Part shown: positions 1 through 7,061 of the stretch, one piece after another | How the letters are laid out: every line of letters starts with the position of its first letter | How positions within the stretch are numbered: position 1 is the stretch's first letter | From: Lachnoclostridium sp. UBA739 | Lineage (GTDB): Bacteria; Bacillota_A; Clostridia; Lachnospirales; Lachnospiraceae | DNA: 28,892 nt | Reading direction: 5' to 3' | Assembly (NCBI GenBank): GCA_002297865.1 | Contig: DBKX01000175.1 | Coordinates: 1-28,892 of the forward strand | The notes under the pieces: model-generated | Database searches by the model: none | Seen by the model: only the letters and a program-made list of their open reading frames with translations | Told to the model about the DNA's origin: nothing | Translations under genes and position numbers: made by a program

Positions 1-1398
1 ATAGCAGTTGCAAGTATCTATGGGGCATCTTATAAAGTAAGCAAGGTGGAGCTGGTTACACTTCTGCGAAGCGAGATGAATTACCAGCCAAGAACTTTTC
101 AAAAGAAACGTTTGGTGGCTGCAATTGCAGTTCTGGCAGCTGGAGCAGTGTGTAGTTTTATGGATAGAAGAGAAAGCACTCTGGTTCTAAACTATGTGGT
201 ATTAGTTTCTGTTCTTGTAAGCCTCTTATTATTGCAGGAAGTGTTTGTTCGGCTTTATTCTTCCTTGATTGAAAAGCTCTTCTCTAATCGAAGAAAGGCT
301 GTTGGGTTATTTGGAAAACAGGCAAAAACATCTTTATTGTCGTATCTGCCTGCAATTACAATGCTAGTATTTGTGTTATCCATAGCAATTGCAGTCCTTT
401 CTATGTCAAAGATACTTGATCAGGCTATGGAAAAAATGTACAGCGGGGCAGATTTTTATGTAACGATTCAGGATAAGGATGAAGAACCTTGTTTAGAAGT
501 GATAGATTCTAGTTCAGAAATTGAGAGCTATGTAACGGAAATTCAGAAAAATGAAGTTGTGGAAAATAGCAAAATTACGTTGATGGGACTAGAGAAGAAT
601 ATTTCAGATGCAGATTATAAAATGGTAGCTAACTGTGACAGTTACAAAAGATTTCAAGAGCTTTCAAACGGCAGTAATGTTATTATATCAGAGACATTGG
701 CAAAAAGATGGAAAAAGTCAGAAGGAGATAACATTACAATACGAGACAAGTCGTTCAAGATTACAGAAGTGATTCAAACATTTGAAAATATGGGAGATAT
801 CGCGTTTATATCAGAAAGTGCTTTCTATGAAATCATAGATAATTTTGATACTTGTGTAATATTGGCGAGGGCTACTGATAAGGGAAATTTGGATGAATCA
901 AAGGAAAAAATACAAGAAAAGCTTGACCAGACAGGTAATGCTACAATTATTACGACGGAAGAAATGTATAAGAGCAATAAGCGATCGAATCAGGTAATTA
1001 TTAAGGGAATTTTGGCATTTACACTGCTTATTTTATTGGTGAGTGGAGTTGGATTGTGCAGCGTAGTTATGATTAATATATTACTGCGTCAAAGAGAATT
1101 CTTAATTTATCAGACAATAGGTATTTCGAAAGCCAGTGTTTTAATGGTTTCTTTTTGCGAAGCGATTGCAATTAGTGTATATGGCATACTGAATGCTTTG
1201 CTGATACAAAAAATTCTGCTTTCAATTATGATTGAGATTTTGTCGTATTATGTGGGAAGTTTACATATTGCTAACTCAATTGCATCAAATATAGGTCTGT
1301 TTATTCTGGTTTCAATATTAACTGCAGCAGTTATGTTGGGTGTGACAAAAAAATATGCGTTATCAGACAGGGTAATGGAACAAATAAAAGTAAATTAG
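1..1398 (+). CDS. FtsX-type ABC transporter permease, 5'-truncated by the window edge
   Basis: The reading frame is open from base 1, so the beginning of the gene lies outside the window; the GTG at 46 is in frame but is unlikely to be the true start. The visible 465 residues hold about six hydrophobic segments. Two are close together near the start, one begins the soluble domain, and three are at the end, the last group containing the typical FtsX-type stretch around SGVGLCSVVMINILL. A large extracytoplasmic loop of roughly 200 residues lies between them. This is the architecture of MacB/BceB-like permeases, which act mechanically on peptides or lipids rather than forming a classic channel. 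The ATPase gene follows 17 bases later and must be its partner. Substrate is unknown. It could belong to the neighbouring peptide locus (self-resistance), but a strong terminator separates the two. Confidence 0.85.
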   Translation: MAVASIYGASYKVSKVELVTLLRSEMNYQPRTFQKKRLVAAIAVLAAGAVCSFMDRRESTLVLNYVVLVSVLVSLLLLQEVFVRLYSSLIEKLFSNRRKAVGLFGKQAKTSLLSYLPAITMLVFVLSIAIAVLSMSKILDQAMEKMYSGADFYVTIQDKDEEPCLEVIDSSSEIESYVTEIQKNEVVENSKITLMGLEKNISDADYKMVANCDSYKRFQELSNGSNVIISETLAKRWKKSEGDNITIRDKSFKITEVIQTFENMGDIAFISESAFYEIIDNFDTCVILARATDKGNLDESKEKIQEKLDQTGNATIITTEEMYKSNKRSNQVIIKGILAFTLLILLVSGVGLCSVVMINILLRQREFLIYQTIGISKASVLMVSFCEAIAISVYGILNALLIQKILLSIMIEILSYYVGSLHIANSIASNIGLFILVSILTAAVMLGVTKKYALSDRVMEQIKVN

Positions 1399-1415
1399 GC
1401 AAGGAGGGTCATCAT

Positions 1416-2087
1416 ATGCTTGTTGCTCAAGGTCTAAAAAAGACATTTCATGAAGGAATAGATGTAGAAGTCATATCGGGGGTAGATTTGAAGATTCAAA
1501 AAGGTGATTTTGTAGTACTTACAGGAAAATCAGGGTCGGGAAAATCAACGTTGTTGTATTTGCTAAGTGGTTTAGAAAAACCAACTGCAGGAACGGTTCA
1601 CTTTCATGACATATGCATTCAAGAACTGAAGGATAAGGAAATCAGTAAATTGAGAAGAGAAGCGTTTGGATTTGTATTTCAGTTTTATAACCTGATTGCA
1701 ACTTTAAGTGTTAGAGATAATATCATGCTACCATTAAATTTCACCAAGGGAATTGATAAACAGCGAAAGGAAAAAATAGATTCTTACATAGAGCTTTTAG
1801 GTCTAAAAGACAAAATCAATTCCAAGCCGTCTCAATTATCAGGAGGGCAGCAGCAAAGAGTAGCAATTGCCAGGGCATTGGCAATTGAACCAGAAATCAT
1901 ATTTGCAGATGAACCAACGGGGAATCTGGACTTATCTACTAGTGAAGAAGTGATGGAGATTTTTAAACAGTTGAACAAGCAAATGAAGAAGACCATAGTA
2001 ATGGTGACCCATGATCCAGCAATTGGAGAAAAGTATGCAAGTCGTGAAATAACAGTTTTGAATGGAACAATTATGGAAAAGTATTAA
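1416..2087 (+). CDS. ABC transporter ATP-binding protein (MacB/LolD/BceA type)
   Basis: The 223-residue protein has all the motifs of an ABC ATPase: Walker A GKSGSGKST near residue 38, Q-loop FQFYNL, signature LSGGQQQRVAIARAL, Walker B IIFADEPTGNLD and the switch histidine in VTHDP. The GNLD ending of Walker B and the length near 220 residues are typical of the LolD/MacB/BceA group, which pairs with FtsX-fold permeases. The ATG at 1416 is preceded by AAGGAGGG at a good distance. It is the last gene of the two-gene transporter operon, followed by a terminator. It hydrolyses ATP on the cytoplasmic face to drive the upstream permease. Confidence 0.95.
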   Translation: MLVAQGLKKTFHEGIDVEVISGVDLKIQKGDFVVLTGKSGSGKSTLLYLLSGLEKPTAGTVHFHDICIQELKDKEISKLRREAFGFVFQFYNLIATLSVRDNIMLPLNFTKGIDKQRKEKIDSYIELLGLKDKINSKPSQLSGGQQQRVAIARALAIEPEIIFADEPTGNLDLSTSEEVMEIFKQLNKQMKKTIVMVTHDPAIGEKYASREITVLNGTIMEKY

Positions 2088-2110
2088 GCTATGGAAAACA
2101 AAATAAAGAA

Positions 2111-2157
2111 AAAATGCGTGTTTCGTTAAATTTTAATGAAAAACACGCATTTTTTTT
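2111..2157 (+). terminator. Rho-independent terminator after the FtsX/ATPase operon
   Basis: A perfect 13-bp stem (2111-2123 AAAATGCGTGTTT with 2141-2153) is extended inward, after a two-base bulge, by a short CGTTA/TAATG pairing. The right arm runs into an uninterrupted T tract ending at 2157. It separates the transporter operon from the biosynthetic locus. Confidence 0.92.
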
Positions 2158-2378
2158 ATCTAAAAATTAGCTAGCTAAATATAAAATATTATTATGTCAT
2201 TCTCTTTAAAGTTTGTTATGAAATAAATCAATAACAAACTTATTATAGTAATATGCTTATTTTTTAATGAAAAAAGAAAAAAAATTTATTAAGTGGAACT
2301 TTAGGTATAAAAAAAAGAACTAAAGATGGTTTAAAGAAAATAAACAATTTGGTAAATTAAATTAAGGATGTGAGAAGC
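2158..2378. other. AT-rich intergenic region upstream of the biosynthetic locus
   Basis: These 221 bases hold no coding frame that I can support. They contain a 12-base palindrome TTAGCTAGCTAA (2167-2178), an 11-bp inverted repeat (2209-2241) and long A/T runs. I see no clear -35/-10 pair; TATAAA at 2306-2311 is a possible -10 without a good -35. A promoter for the long operon must lie here or be regulator-dependent. Confidence 0.6.
2209..2241. promoter_or_regulatory. Perfect 11-bp inverted repeat, candidate operator
   Basis: AAGTTTGTTAT (2209-2219) and ATAACAAACTT (2231-2241) are exact reverse complements separated by 11 bases, so the half-site centres are about two helical turns (22 bp) apart. 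There is no T tract after it, so it does not look like a terminator. It lies 138 bases upstream of the XRE-type regulator gene and is a reasonable binding site for that dimeric regulator. The function is inferred. Confidence 0.5.
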
Positions 2379-2738
2379 TTGAAAAATGTACAGGAAGAAT
2401 TTTATAAGATGGCAGGAAGAAGAATTAGAAAACTAAGAGTTTCTAATAATTATTCAAGAGAAGTACTTGCAGAAAAAGCTAATATATCTACTAAGTTCCT
2501 ATATGAAATTGAGACAGGGAAAAAAGGATTTTCTGCGTATACGTTGGAAAGTTTGGCAAGAGCATTGGATGTAAACAGTAATTATATTCTGTCACAACAG
2601 AAAGATGTTCATCAAAGAAAAGTGAATAAATCAGGATTTCAGGATTTTAATGAGACAGATTTACATAATTTAAGACAGTTAATCGAGATAGTAAATAAAT
2701 TTATAGATACCAAACAGTATATTAAGGAGGAAGACTAA
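2379..2738 (+). CDS. XRE-family helix-turn-helix transcriptional regulator
   Basis: About 119 residues. The N-terminal part carries a Cro/C1-type helix-turn-helix (about residues 14-65: RIRKLRVSNNYSREVLAEKA, then SxKFLYEIETGKK and LESLARALDV), which binds DNA as a dimer. The C-terminal part is a short charged helical tail. I place the start at TTG 2379, because AAGGA at 2364-2368 is about 10 bases upstream; the in-frame GTG at 2370 is too close to that ribosome binding site. An ATG at 2409 would still keep the HTH. The gene is the first of the locus and ends one base before the next start, so it is co-transcribed with the radical SAM gene. It probably controls the operon and itself. Confidence 0.9.
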   Translation: MKNVQEEFYKMAGRRIRKLRVSNNYSREVLAEKANISTKFLYEIETGKKGFSAYTLESLARALDVNSNYILSQQKDVHQRKVNKSGFQDFNETDLHNLRQLIEIVNKFIDTKQYIKEED

Positions 2739-2739
2739 A

Positions 2740-4098
2740 ATGTGTTACAAGGTCTCTAAGTACAATTACATAGTGAAACTTAATAATGAGTGGTTTCTTT
2801 TATTTAACTCTCTAAAGGGGAGAAAGAGCTTATACAAAGTTAGAAGAACAGATACAAGTGTTTTAAAATACATAACGCAAAAAGATAGTATTACAGAAGA
2901 AAATCAGATTACACAAAAGCTTTTGCAGGCAGGATTTTTAATACCCAGGGATTATGACGAAGATCAAGAGATTCAAGAAATTTTTAACCAAAAAGTGAAT
3001 GACAGAACATTAAATCTTATTGTGGCACCTACGGGAAGTTGTAATTTACGCTGTAAGTATTGTTGTGAAGATTTGAATACAGGAAAGATGAGCAAGGAAG
3101 TACAGGAATCTATTATTCAGTATATAGACAAAAATATATCCAAATACAGCAGTGTCAATATTGACTGGTTTGGCGGCGAGCCATTACTGGCAATGGATGT
3201 GATTGAAAATATATCGAAAAAAGTAATAGAAATCTGTAAGAGAGAAAAAAAGCAGTATTCATCCTTTATTACAACCAATGGGACATTGTTGACATTAGGT
3301 GTATTTAAGAAGTTATATCAGTTTCATGTAGTAAGGTATCAGATTACAATTGATGGAACAAGAGACATACATGACCAGCAAAGAGTTACCAGCTCGATGC
3401 AGCCAACTTTTGAGAGGATTATAAATAACCTAAAGCAGATTAAGAATTCAAATGTGGGAAAGCATGCTGTGATAATGATTCTGACTAACTATTCAGATGT
3501 TATGAAAGATTCAATTAAGGAGTATAAAGAATTTTTTAGCGAAAATTTCGGTGATGATAAGAGATTTAAATACTCCTGTAACATCATTATGAATTTGGGA
3601 GGGACAAGAATTGAGGAGTACAAACAGTATTTAGTAGGAAGTCAACAGATGAATTATTTGTATGAGCAGATAATAGCATGTGAAGATACTAAGCTAGATT
3701 ATATTTATGAAGAATTTTTAGAACCTGGAAGCCAGCTTTGCTATGCAGCAAAGAAGAACTCTTATCTTATTGGAGAAGATGGGTGCGTATATAAATGTGA
3801 ACATCAATACCAAATACTTAAAGACAAGCCAATAGGGCGTTTGAAAAATGATGGAGAAATGGTTTTGGAGTCAGATTCTCGTTTATGGGATGGAAAGTTC
3901 AATTACTGTAAATCAGAGACCTGTAAATTAAAACCTTTGTGTCTTGGGGAAGATTGTATCAAAAAGCGTGTTGAGACTGGAAATACAATTCAATATGGTG
4001 AGAAGTGTCAATACAGAGAATGTCATTTTTATAAGCCTACACTTGAGGCTGTATTAAAGCTTATTGCTCATGAGAGGAATATCGTAAAAGAATTTTAG
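2740..4098 (+). CDS. Radical SAM/SPASM peptide maturase adjacent to the precursor
   Basis: A 452-residue protein in three parts. Residues 1-90 resemble the small winged-helix peptide-recognition region found at the front of SPASM maturases. The radical SAM barrel has the cluster motif C101-x3-C105-x2-C108 (CNLRCKYC), a GGEP motif (FGGEPLL) and a TNGTLL strand. The C-terminal region, about 340-428, has at least eight cysteines (LCYAAK, GCVYKC, CKLKPLC, CxxxxC) that fit a SPASM domain with auxiliary 4Fe-4S clusters. Such enzymes install C-C, thioether or other crosslinks on ribosomal peptides. The precursor gene begins 37 bases after its stop, the usual pairing. Length and layout resemble streptide-type (KxxxW) maturases, but the crosslink chemistry cannot be read from sequence. 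Confidence 0.9.
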   Translation: MCYKVSKYNYIVKLNNEWFLLFNSLKGRKSLYKVRRTDTSVLKYITQKDSITEENQITQKLLQAGFLIPRDYDEDQEIQEIFNQKVNDRTLNLIVAPTGSCNLRCKYCCEDLNTGKMSKEVQESIIQYIDKNISKYSSVNIDWFGGEPLLAMDVIENISKKVIEICKREKKQYSSFITTNGTLLTLGVFKKLYQFHVVRYQITIDGTRDIHDQQRVTSSMQPTFERIINNLKQIKNSNVGKHAVIMILTNYSDVMKDSIKEYKEFFSENFGDDKRFKYSCNIIMNLGGTRIEEYKQYLVGSQQMNYLYEQIIACEDTKLDYIYEEFLEPGSQLCYAAKKNSYLIGEDGCVYKCEHQYQILKDKPIGRLKNDGEMVLESDSRLWDGKFNYCKSETCKLKPLCLGEDCIKKRVETGNTIQYGEKCQYRECHFYKPTLEAVLKLIAHERNIVKEF

Positions 4099-4120
4099 CA
4101 GCCTATGGTGTTATACATTG

Positions 4121-4132
4121 AAAGGAGGTGAT
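4121..4132 (+). promoter_or_regulatory. 12-base consensus Shine-Dalgarno of the peptide gene
   Basis: AAAGGAGGTGAT is an exact complement of the conserved 3' end of Bacillota 16S rRNA, and the GGAGG core is seven bases from ATG 4136. It is the longest such match I noticed in the window and decides that the small frame is translated, probably at high level. Confidence 0.9.
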
Positions 4133-4135
4133 ATT

Positions 4136-4237
4136 ATGTGGAGAAAATTAGTAGACCAAAAGATGAGTGCAAAAGCTTTAGGATGGCAGTCAGCAGCATG
4201 GCAGTCAGCGGCATGGCAATCAGCAGGTCGTAGATAA
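4136..4237 (+). CDS. Probable RiPP precursor peptide with three WQSA repeats (33 aa)
   Basis: A 33-codon frame from ATG 4136 to TAA 4235-4237. The front half (MWRKLVDQKMSAKAL) is charged and looks like a short leader. The back half is GWQSAAWQSAAWQSAGRR, with tryptophans at 17, 22 and 27 and two terminal arginines. Lys13-Ala-Leu-Gly-Trp17 fits the KxxxW pattern in which streptide-type maturases join Lys to Trp. Each WQS also fits the three-residue cyclophane (aromatic-x-x) pattern. The repeat codons differ only silently (CAG/CAA, GCA/GCG), which suggests selection on the protein. The gene sits between a SPASM radical SAM gene and a hairpin, with a near-perfect ribosome binding site. There are no cysteines, so lanthipeptide or thioether chemistry is excluded. 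The cleavage site and the modification are unknown. Confidence 0.85.
   Translation: MWRKLVDQKMSAKALGWQSAAWQSAAWQSAGRR
4184..4228 (+). repeat. Three tandem 15-bp repeats inside the peptide gene
   Basis: TGGCAGTCAGCAGCA is followed by copies with single third-position changes (GCG, CAA), the last ending GCAGGT. The period of five codons gives WQSAA, WQSAA, WQSAG. These repeats create the core of the peptide and probably arose by slippage or unequal crossing over. Confidence 0.9.
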
Positions 4238-4244
4238 TAAGAGA

Positions 4245-4301
4245 GAGGGCATTGCATATCTAGCAAGTTAGCTATCTAACTTGTTAGGTGCAGAAGCCCT
4301 T
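4245..4301 (+). promoter_or_regulatory. Long imperfect hairpin after the peptide gene (processing or attenuation element)
   Basis: Nested pairings: AGGGC 4246-4250 with GCCCT 4296-4300, TGCA 4253-4256 with TGCA 4289-4292, and CTAGCAAGTTAG 4260-4271 with CTAACTTGTTAG 4276-4287 (12 bp with one G-U), around the loop CTAT. There is no T tract, so it is a poor intrinsic terminator. It more likely protects the 3' end of the short peptide message or reduces read-through, giving more precursor than enzyme. The role is inferred. Confidence 0.7.
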
Positions 4302-4322
4302 AATTAAGAAAGGATGATAATT

Positions 4323-4811
4323 TTGACGAAGGAACTATCAGGTGTATATAAAGAATGGAGTTTTGCTAGAAGTAATACAATTGCATTTGTAAAAGAATTA
4401 CAAGAAAAAATTAACAAAAAATTAAACAGACCAGAGTTAGATACGATAAAAAAACACATTTTAGAAATGCTTGACGTTCAAGAGGCTTATTCAGAAGCCA
4501 TTGAAACTAAAGTTATGAGTTTTGCATCTTTGAAAGAAAATGACGAGTTTAATGACGAAGTATCTATTCAGGAGCTTTTAGATAAAATAAATGAAGTAGA
4601 TAATCAAATGAAGACTAGAATCGAAAATGCACCTTTTGATACAGAAATTCTTTGGGATGGGGAAAGAAGAACTTTATCTAGTCACATAGCAGCACTTATT
4701 TCTCATGAAATGTTTCATATTGGCCAGTTTGTAGGTTTTTGTTATGCTCAAAATATTCAGCTTCCAAAGTACATTGTAGAGATGTGGGGATTATCAGAAC
4801 AAAATCTTTAA
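4323..4811 (+). CDS. DinB/YfiT-like four-helix-bundle protein
   Basis: About 162 residues, mostly helical. It has a histidine near the start of the second helix (KKHILEMLDVQEAY) and an HxxxH motif near the C-terminus (ISHEMFHIGQF), the three-histidine metal site of the DinB/YfiT superfamily. Known members are divalent-metal thiol transferases, maleylpyruvate isomerase relatives or damage-inducible proteins of unknown role. AAAGGA lies eight bases before TTG 4323, so I prefer that start; the in-frame ATG at 4314 is directly against the ribosome binding site. It is the first gene after the hairpin. A role in modifying or binding the peptide product, or in self-protection, is possible but not shown. 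Confidence 0.75.
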   Translation: MTKELSGVYKEWSFARSNTIAFVKELQEKINKKLNRPELDTIKKHILEMLDVQEAYSEAIETKVMSFASLKENDEFNDEVSIQELLDKINEVDNQMKTRIENAPFDTEILWDGERRTLSSHIAALISHEMFHIGQFVGFCYAQNIQLPKYIVEMWGLSEQNL

Positions 4812-4848
4812 TATGTGGTAAATCAAAAAGAAACGGAGAGAATACGAT

Positions 4849-6231
4849 ATGAAGCAAAAAGTGCTAAAAAATAATTATATTACACCGCTTGTAAGTGAAA
4901 AGGAATGGGCAGTAAAGTACCCTGAGGTGGATAGAGAATACGTATGGACCTATCCATTGATTCATGGACCAGAACCGTTTCAGGTGAAAGATATATTCAA
5001 AAAAAGTCTTGTTCCGTCATTATCCAATGATTTGGTTGTATACATCCATTTACCAGCTTGTTTGTTTCGATGTCCAATGTGTCCATTTTATGTGGAACTT
5101 GTGAAATCAAGAGAGCAGGTAATGGGTTACGCCAAACTAGTTATCAAGGAACTTGAAATGTATGCGAAGACGGGAATACTAAGTAAATATAACTTAAAAG
5201 CCATTTACTTTGGTGGAGGTACAGCGTCATTGCTTTTTCCAGATGACATCGGACAGATTGTGAAAAGGATTAAAAGTTATATAAAACATGATGATAGCGT
5301 GGAAGTGACATTAGAAGGCCATCCATCTCTAGTAGATTATAATTATTTATCTGAATTACATAATGTGGGGGTAAACAGAGTATCTTTTGGTATACAGTCA
5401 TTTAACAATGATGAATTAAAAGCAATGGGATTAAAGCAGACAGCTGAAAAGAACAGAGAAACATTAGATTCTGCAATAAAGATTGGATTCAATACGGTTT
5501 CTGCAGATATGTTATATCGATTACCTTATCAAAAGGTTGAAGATGTGAGAAAACAGCTTAATCAATTTTTGGAAACAGGTATTACTTCATTAAGTACTTA
5601 TAGCCTTGAACTTTCAGTACGACAGGCATCTCAACAGAACTATCAGGCAAGTGAAGAAGAAGACAAAGAGATGTTCTATATGATTAATGAAGAATTGATG
5701 AATAGAGAATGGAATCACACAGCTCAGCCAGATTATTCACATAAAAAGCATATAAGTAAAGAGACAATTGTGACTTGGACTGCACCTCAGGGTCAGACTT
5801 TAGGATTAGGAGCAGGTGCTTGTTCTGCATTAAATGGAAGTACTTACTTTAATGTTCATAGCATGGAAGAGTATAAGAGAGTTCTAGATGAAGGATGTTT
5901 GCCAGTTCTAACAGGCCAAAAATACAATTTCACAGATGCAATGTCACGTTTTATGGTATTAGGGGCACGTTGTTTTGTCCTTCCAAGAAAGCCATTTAAA
6001 CAAGCGTTTGGAATTGATCTAGCTGATGTATATGCGAACGAAATTAAAATGTTGAGCAATCAGGGACTTGTTGAACTAACAAACGATGCACTTCTAGTTA
6101 CCAAAAAAGGAAAATATTATGTAGATAATATATCTAAAGTATTTTATTCCTTAGATAACAGGTGTCATTTACAGCCTTGGGGCGAAAAAATGAAGGGTGC
6201 TGTTGCAAATGACTACTTATACATGGAATAG
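4849..6231 (+). CDS. HemN-like radical SAM enzyme (possible class C methyltransferase)
   Basis: 460 residues with the HemN/HemW layout. YIHLPACLFRCPMCPF gives the cluster cysteines C71, C75, C78. Then come YFGGGTAS, VEVTLEGHPS, the RVSFGIQSFNNDEL strand, ADMLYRLP, and a C-terminal winged-helix domain of HemN_C type (LGARCF...GLVEL...VTKKGKYY). HemN itself decarboxylates coproporphyrinogen, but many relatives in natural product clusters bind two SAM molecules and transfer methyl or methylene groups to sp2 carbons (NosN, TbtI, Jaw5), and others cleave heme (ChuW/HutW). No other heme genes are present, so a tailoring role is likely. NosN-type chemistry is an attractive guess given the ThiH-like lyase, ligase and carrier protein downstream. 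An N-terminal extension of about 60 residues precedes the barrel. Confidence 0.85.
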   Translation: MKQKVLKNNYITPLVSEKEWAVKYPEVDREYVWTYPLIHGPEPFQVKDIFKKSLVPSLSNDLVVYIHLPACLFRCPMCPFYVELVKSREQVMGYAKLVIKELEMYAKTGILSKYNLKAIYFGGGTASLLFPDDIGQIVKRIKSYIKHDDSVEVTLEGHPSLVDYNYLSELHNVGVNRVSFGIQSFNNDELKAMGLKQTAEKNRETLDSAIKIGFNTVSADMLYRLPYQKVEDVRKQLNQFLETGITSLSTYSLELSVRQASQQNYQASEEEDKEMFYMINEELMNREWNHTAQPDYSHKKHISKETIVTWTAPQGQTLGLGAGACSALNGSTYFNVHSMEEYKRVLDEGCLPVLTGQKYNFTDAMSRFMVLGARCFVLPRKPFKQAFGIDLADVYANEIKMLSNQGLVELTNDALLVTKKGKYYVDNISKVFYSLDNRCHLQPWGEKMKGAVANDYLYME

Positions 6232-6254
6232 ATAAAGCACAATTGGAGGTAATT

Positions 6255-7061
6255 ATGAATATTAATTGGGAAGTAAATTATCCTAAAGGATTAATTAAAT
6301 ATATTGATTTCTTTAGAAAAAAGTATTTTCAGTATGATATATTCGACAATATTGTGGGTCAATATATCAAAGAACATTCACAATTTGAACCTAAAACAAT
6401 CTGTTCTTTGGGCTCAGGTACAGGTAGACATGAAGTGGAATTGGCGAAATTAGGTTACCGTGTCATTGGCTTAGAGAGAAATGAAGAGTCTGTTGGCATT
6501 GCAAAAGCATACATAGAGGAACAGAATTCTAATGTAGAAATTGTAAAATGCGATTTCCTGAAGAAGGACGAGTTAGATACTGTAATGAAACAGATTGGAG
6601 AAGTTGATGCTGTCGTACTTCTGTTTATTCCAATAAGCATAGAGAGCTATGCAAAAGCAGTGAAAAATATGAGCAAGTGGCTAAAAAAAGGTGGCGTTTT
6701 TGTTGCTGATAATTTTGCCTATGAAGAGGGATTTGATGATAGTAATGTAGTAATCGAATCAAATGTCGAAGTAGTGGATAGTCCAGACAAAAGTGGTTAT
6801 GCCGTAAGATTCAACTATTATGAATATAAAGATCTTATTGTTAATTGGGATGCAGTTTATCTGTACTATGATGAAGACCAGAAACTTACAATGAAACGAG
6901 ATCATGATATTCTTGATATCATTCCAGTTGAAAATGAAGATCCATTGAAACTGGATAAGAAAGAGTTTGAAATTTTGGAAAACAGGGTCGTTACTGAATG
7001 TAATCAATGTATAGCACCTCCTCATATGTTTGAATATTTGATGGGCAGGAGGAAACTTTAA
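6255..7061 (+). CDS. Class I SAM-dependent methyltransferase
   Basis: 268 residues from ATG 6255, chosen because GGAGG at 6245-6249 lies six bases upstream. Motif I, ICSLGSGTGRHEVELA, is at residues 49-64, followed by the acidic loop VIGLERNEESV, a motif II region VKCDFLKKDEL and the post-motif strand GGVFVADNF. This is the Rossmann SAM-binding fold. The C-terminal third, with several paired acidic and tyrosine residues (FNYYEYKDLIVNWDAVYLYYD), resembles glycine/sarcosine-type and small-molecule methyltransferases. It could methylate an N, O or acidic carbon centre of the product. Its stop overlaps the next start (TAATG), showing translational coupling with the radical SAM gene. Confidence 0.9.
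   Translation: MNINWEVNYPKGLIKYIDFFRKKYFQYDIFDNIVGQYIKEHSQFEPKTICSLGSGTGRHEVELAKLGYRVIGLERNEESVGIAKAYIEEQNSNVEIVKCDFLKKDELDTVMKQIGEVDAVVLLFIPISIESYAKAVKNMSKWLKKGGVFVADNFAYEEGFDDSNVVIESNVEVVDSPDKSGYAVRFNYYEYKDLIVNWDAVYLYYDEDQKLTMKRDHDILDIIPVENEDPLKLDKKEFEILENRVVTECNQCIAPPHMFEYLMGRRKL

Noticed and set aside
4184..4228. Short direct repeats resembling a small CRISPR-like or VNTR array
   Set aside because: The units are contiguous 15-mers without spacers, in frame, and encode WQSAA; they are part of the peptide gene.
4849..6231. Coproporphyrinogen oxidase for heme synthesis
   Set aside because: No other heme genes are nearby, the opening region differs from HemN/HemW, and relatives in natural product clusters have other functions.
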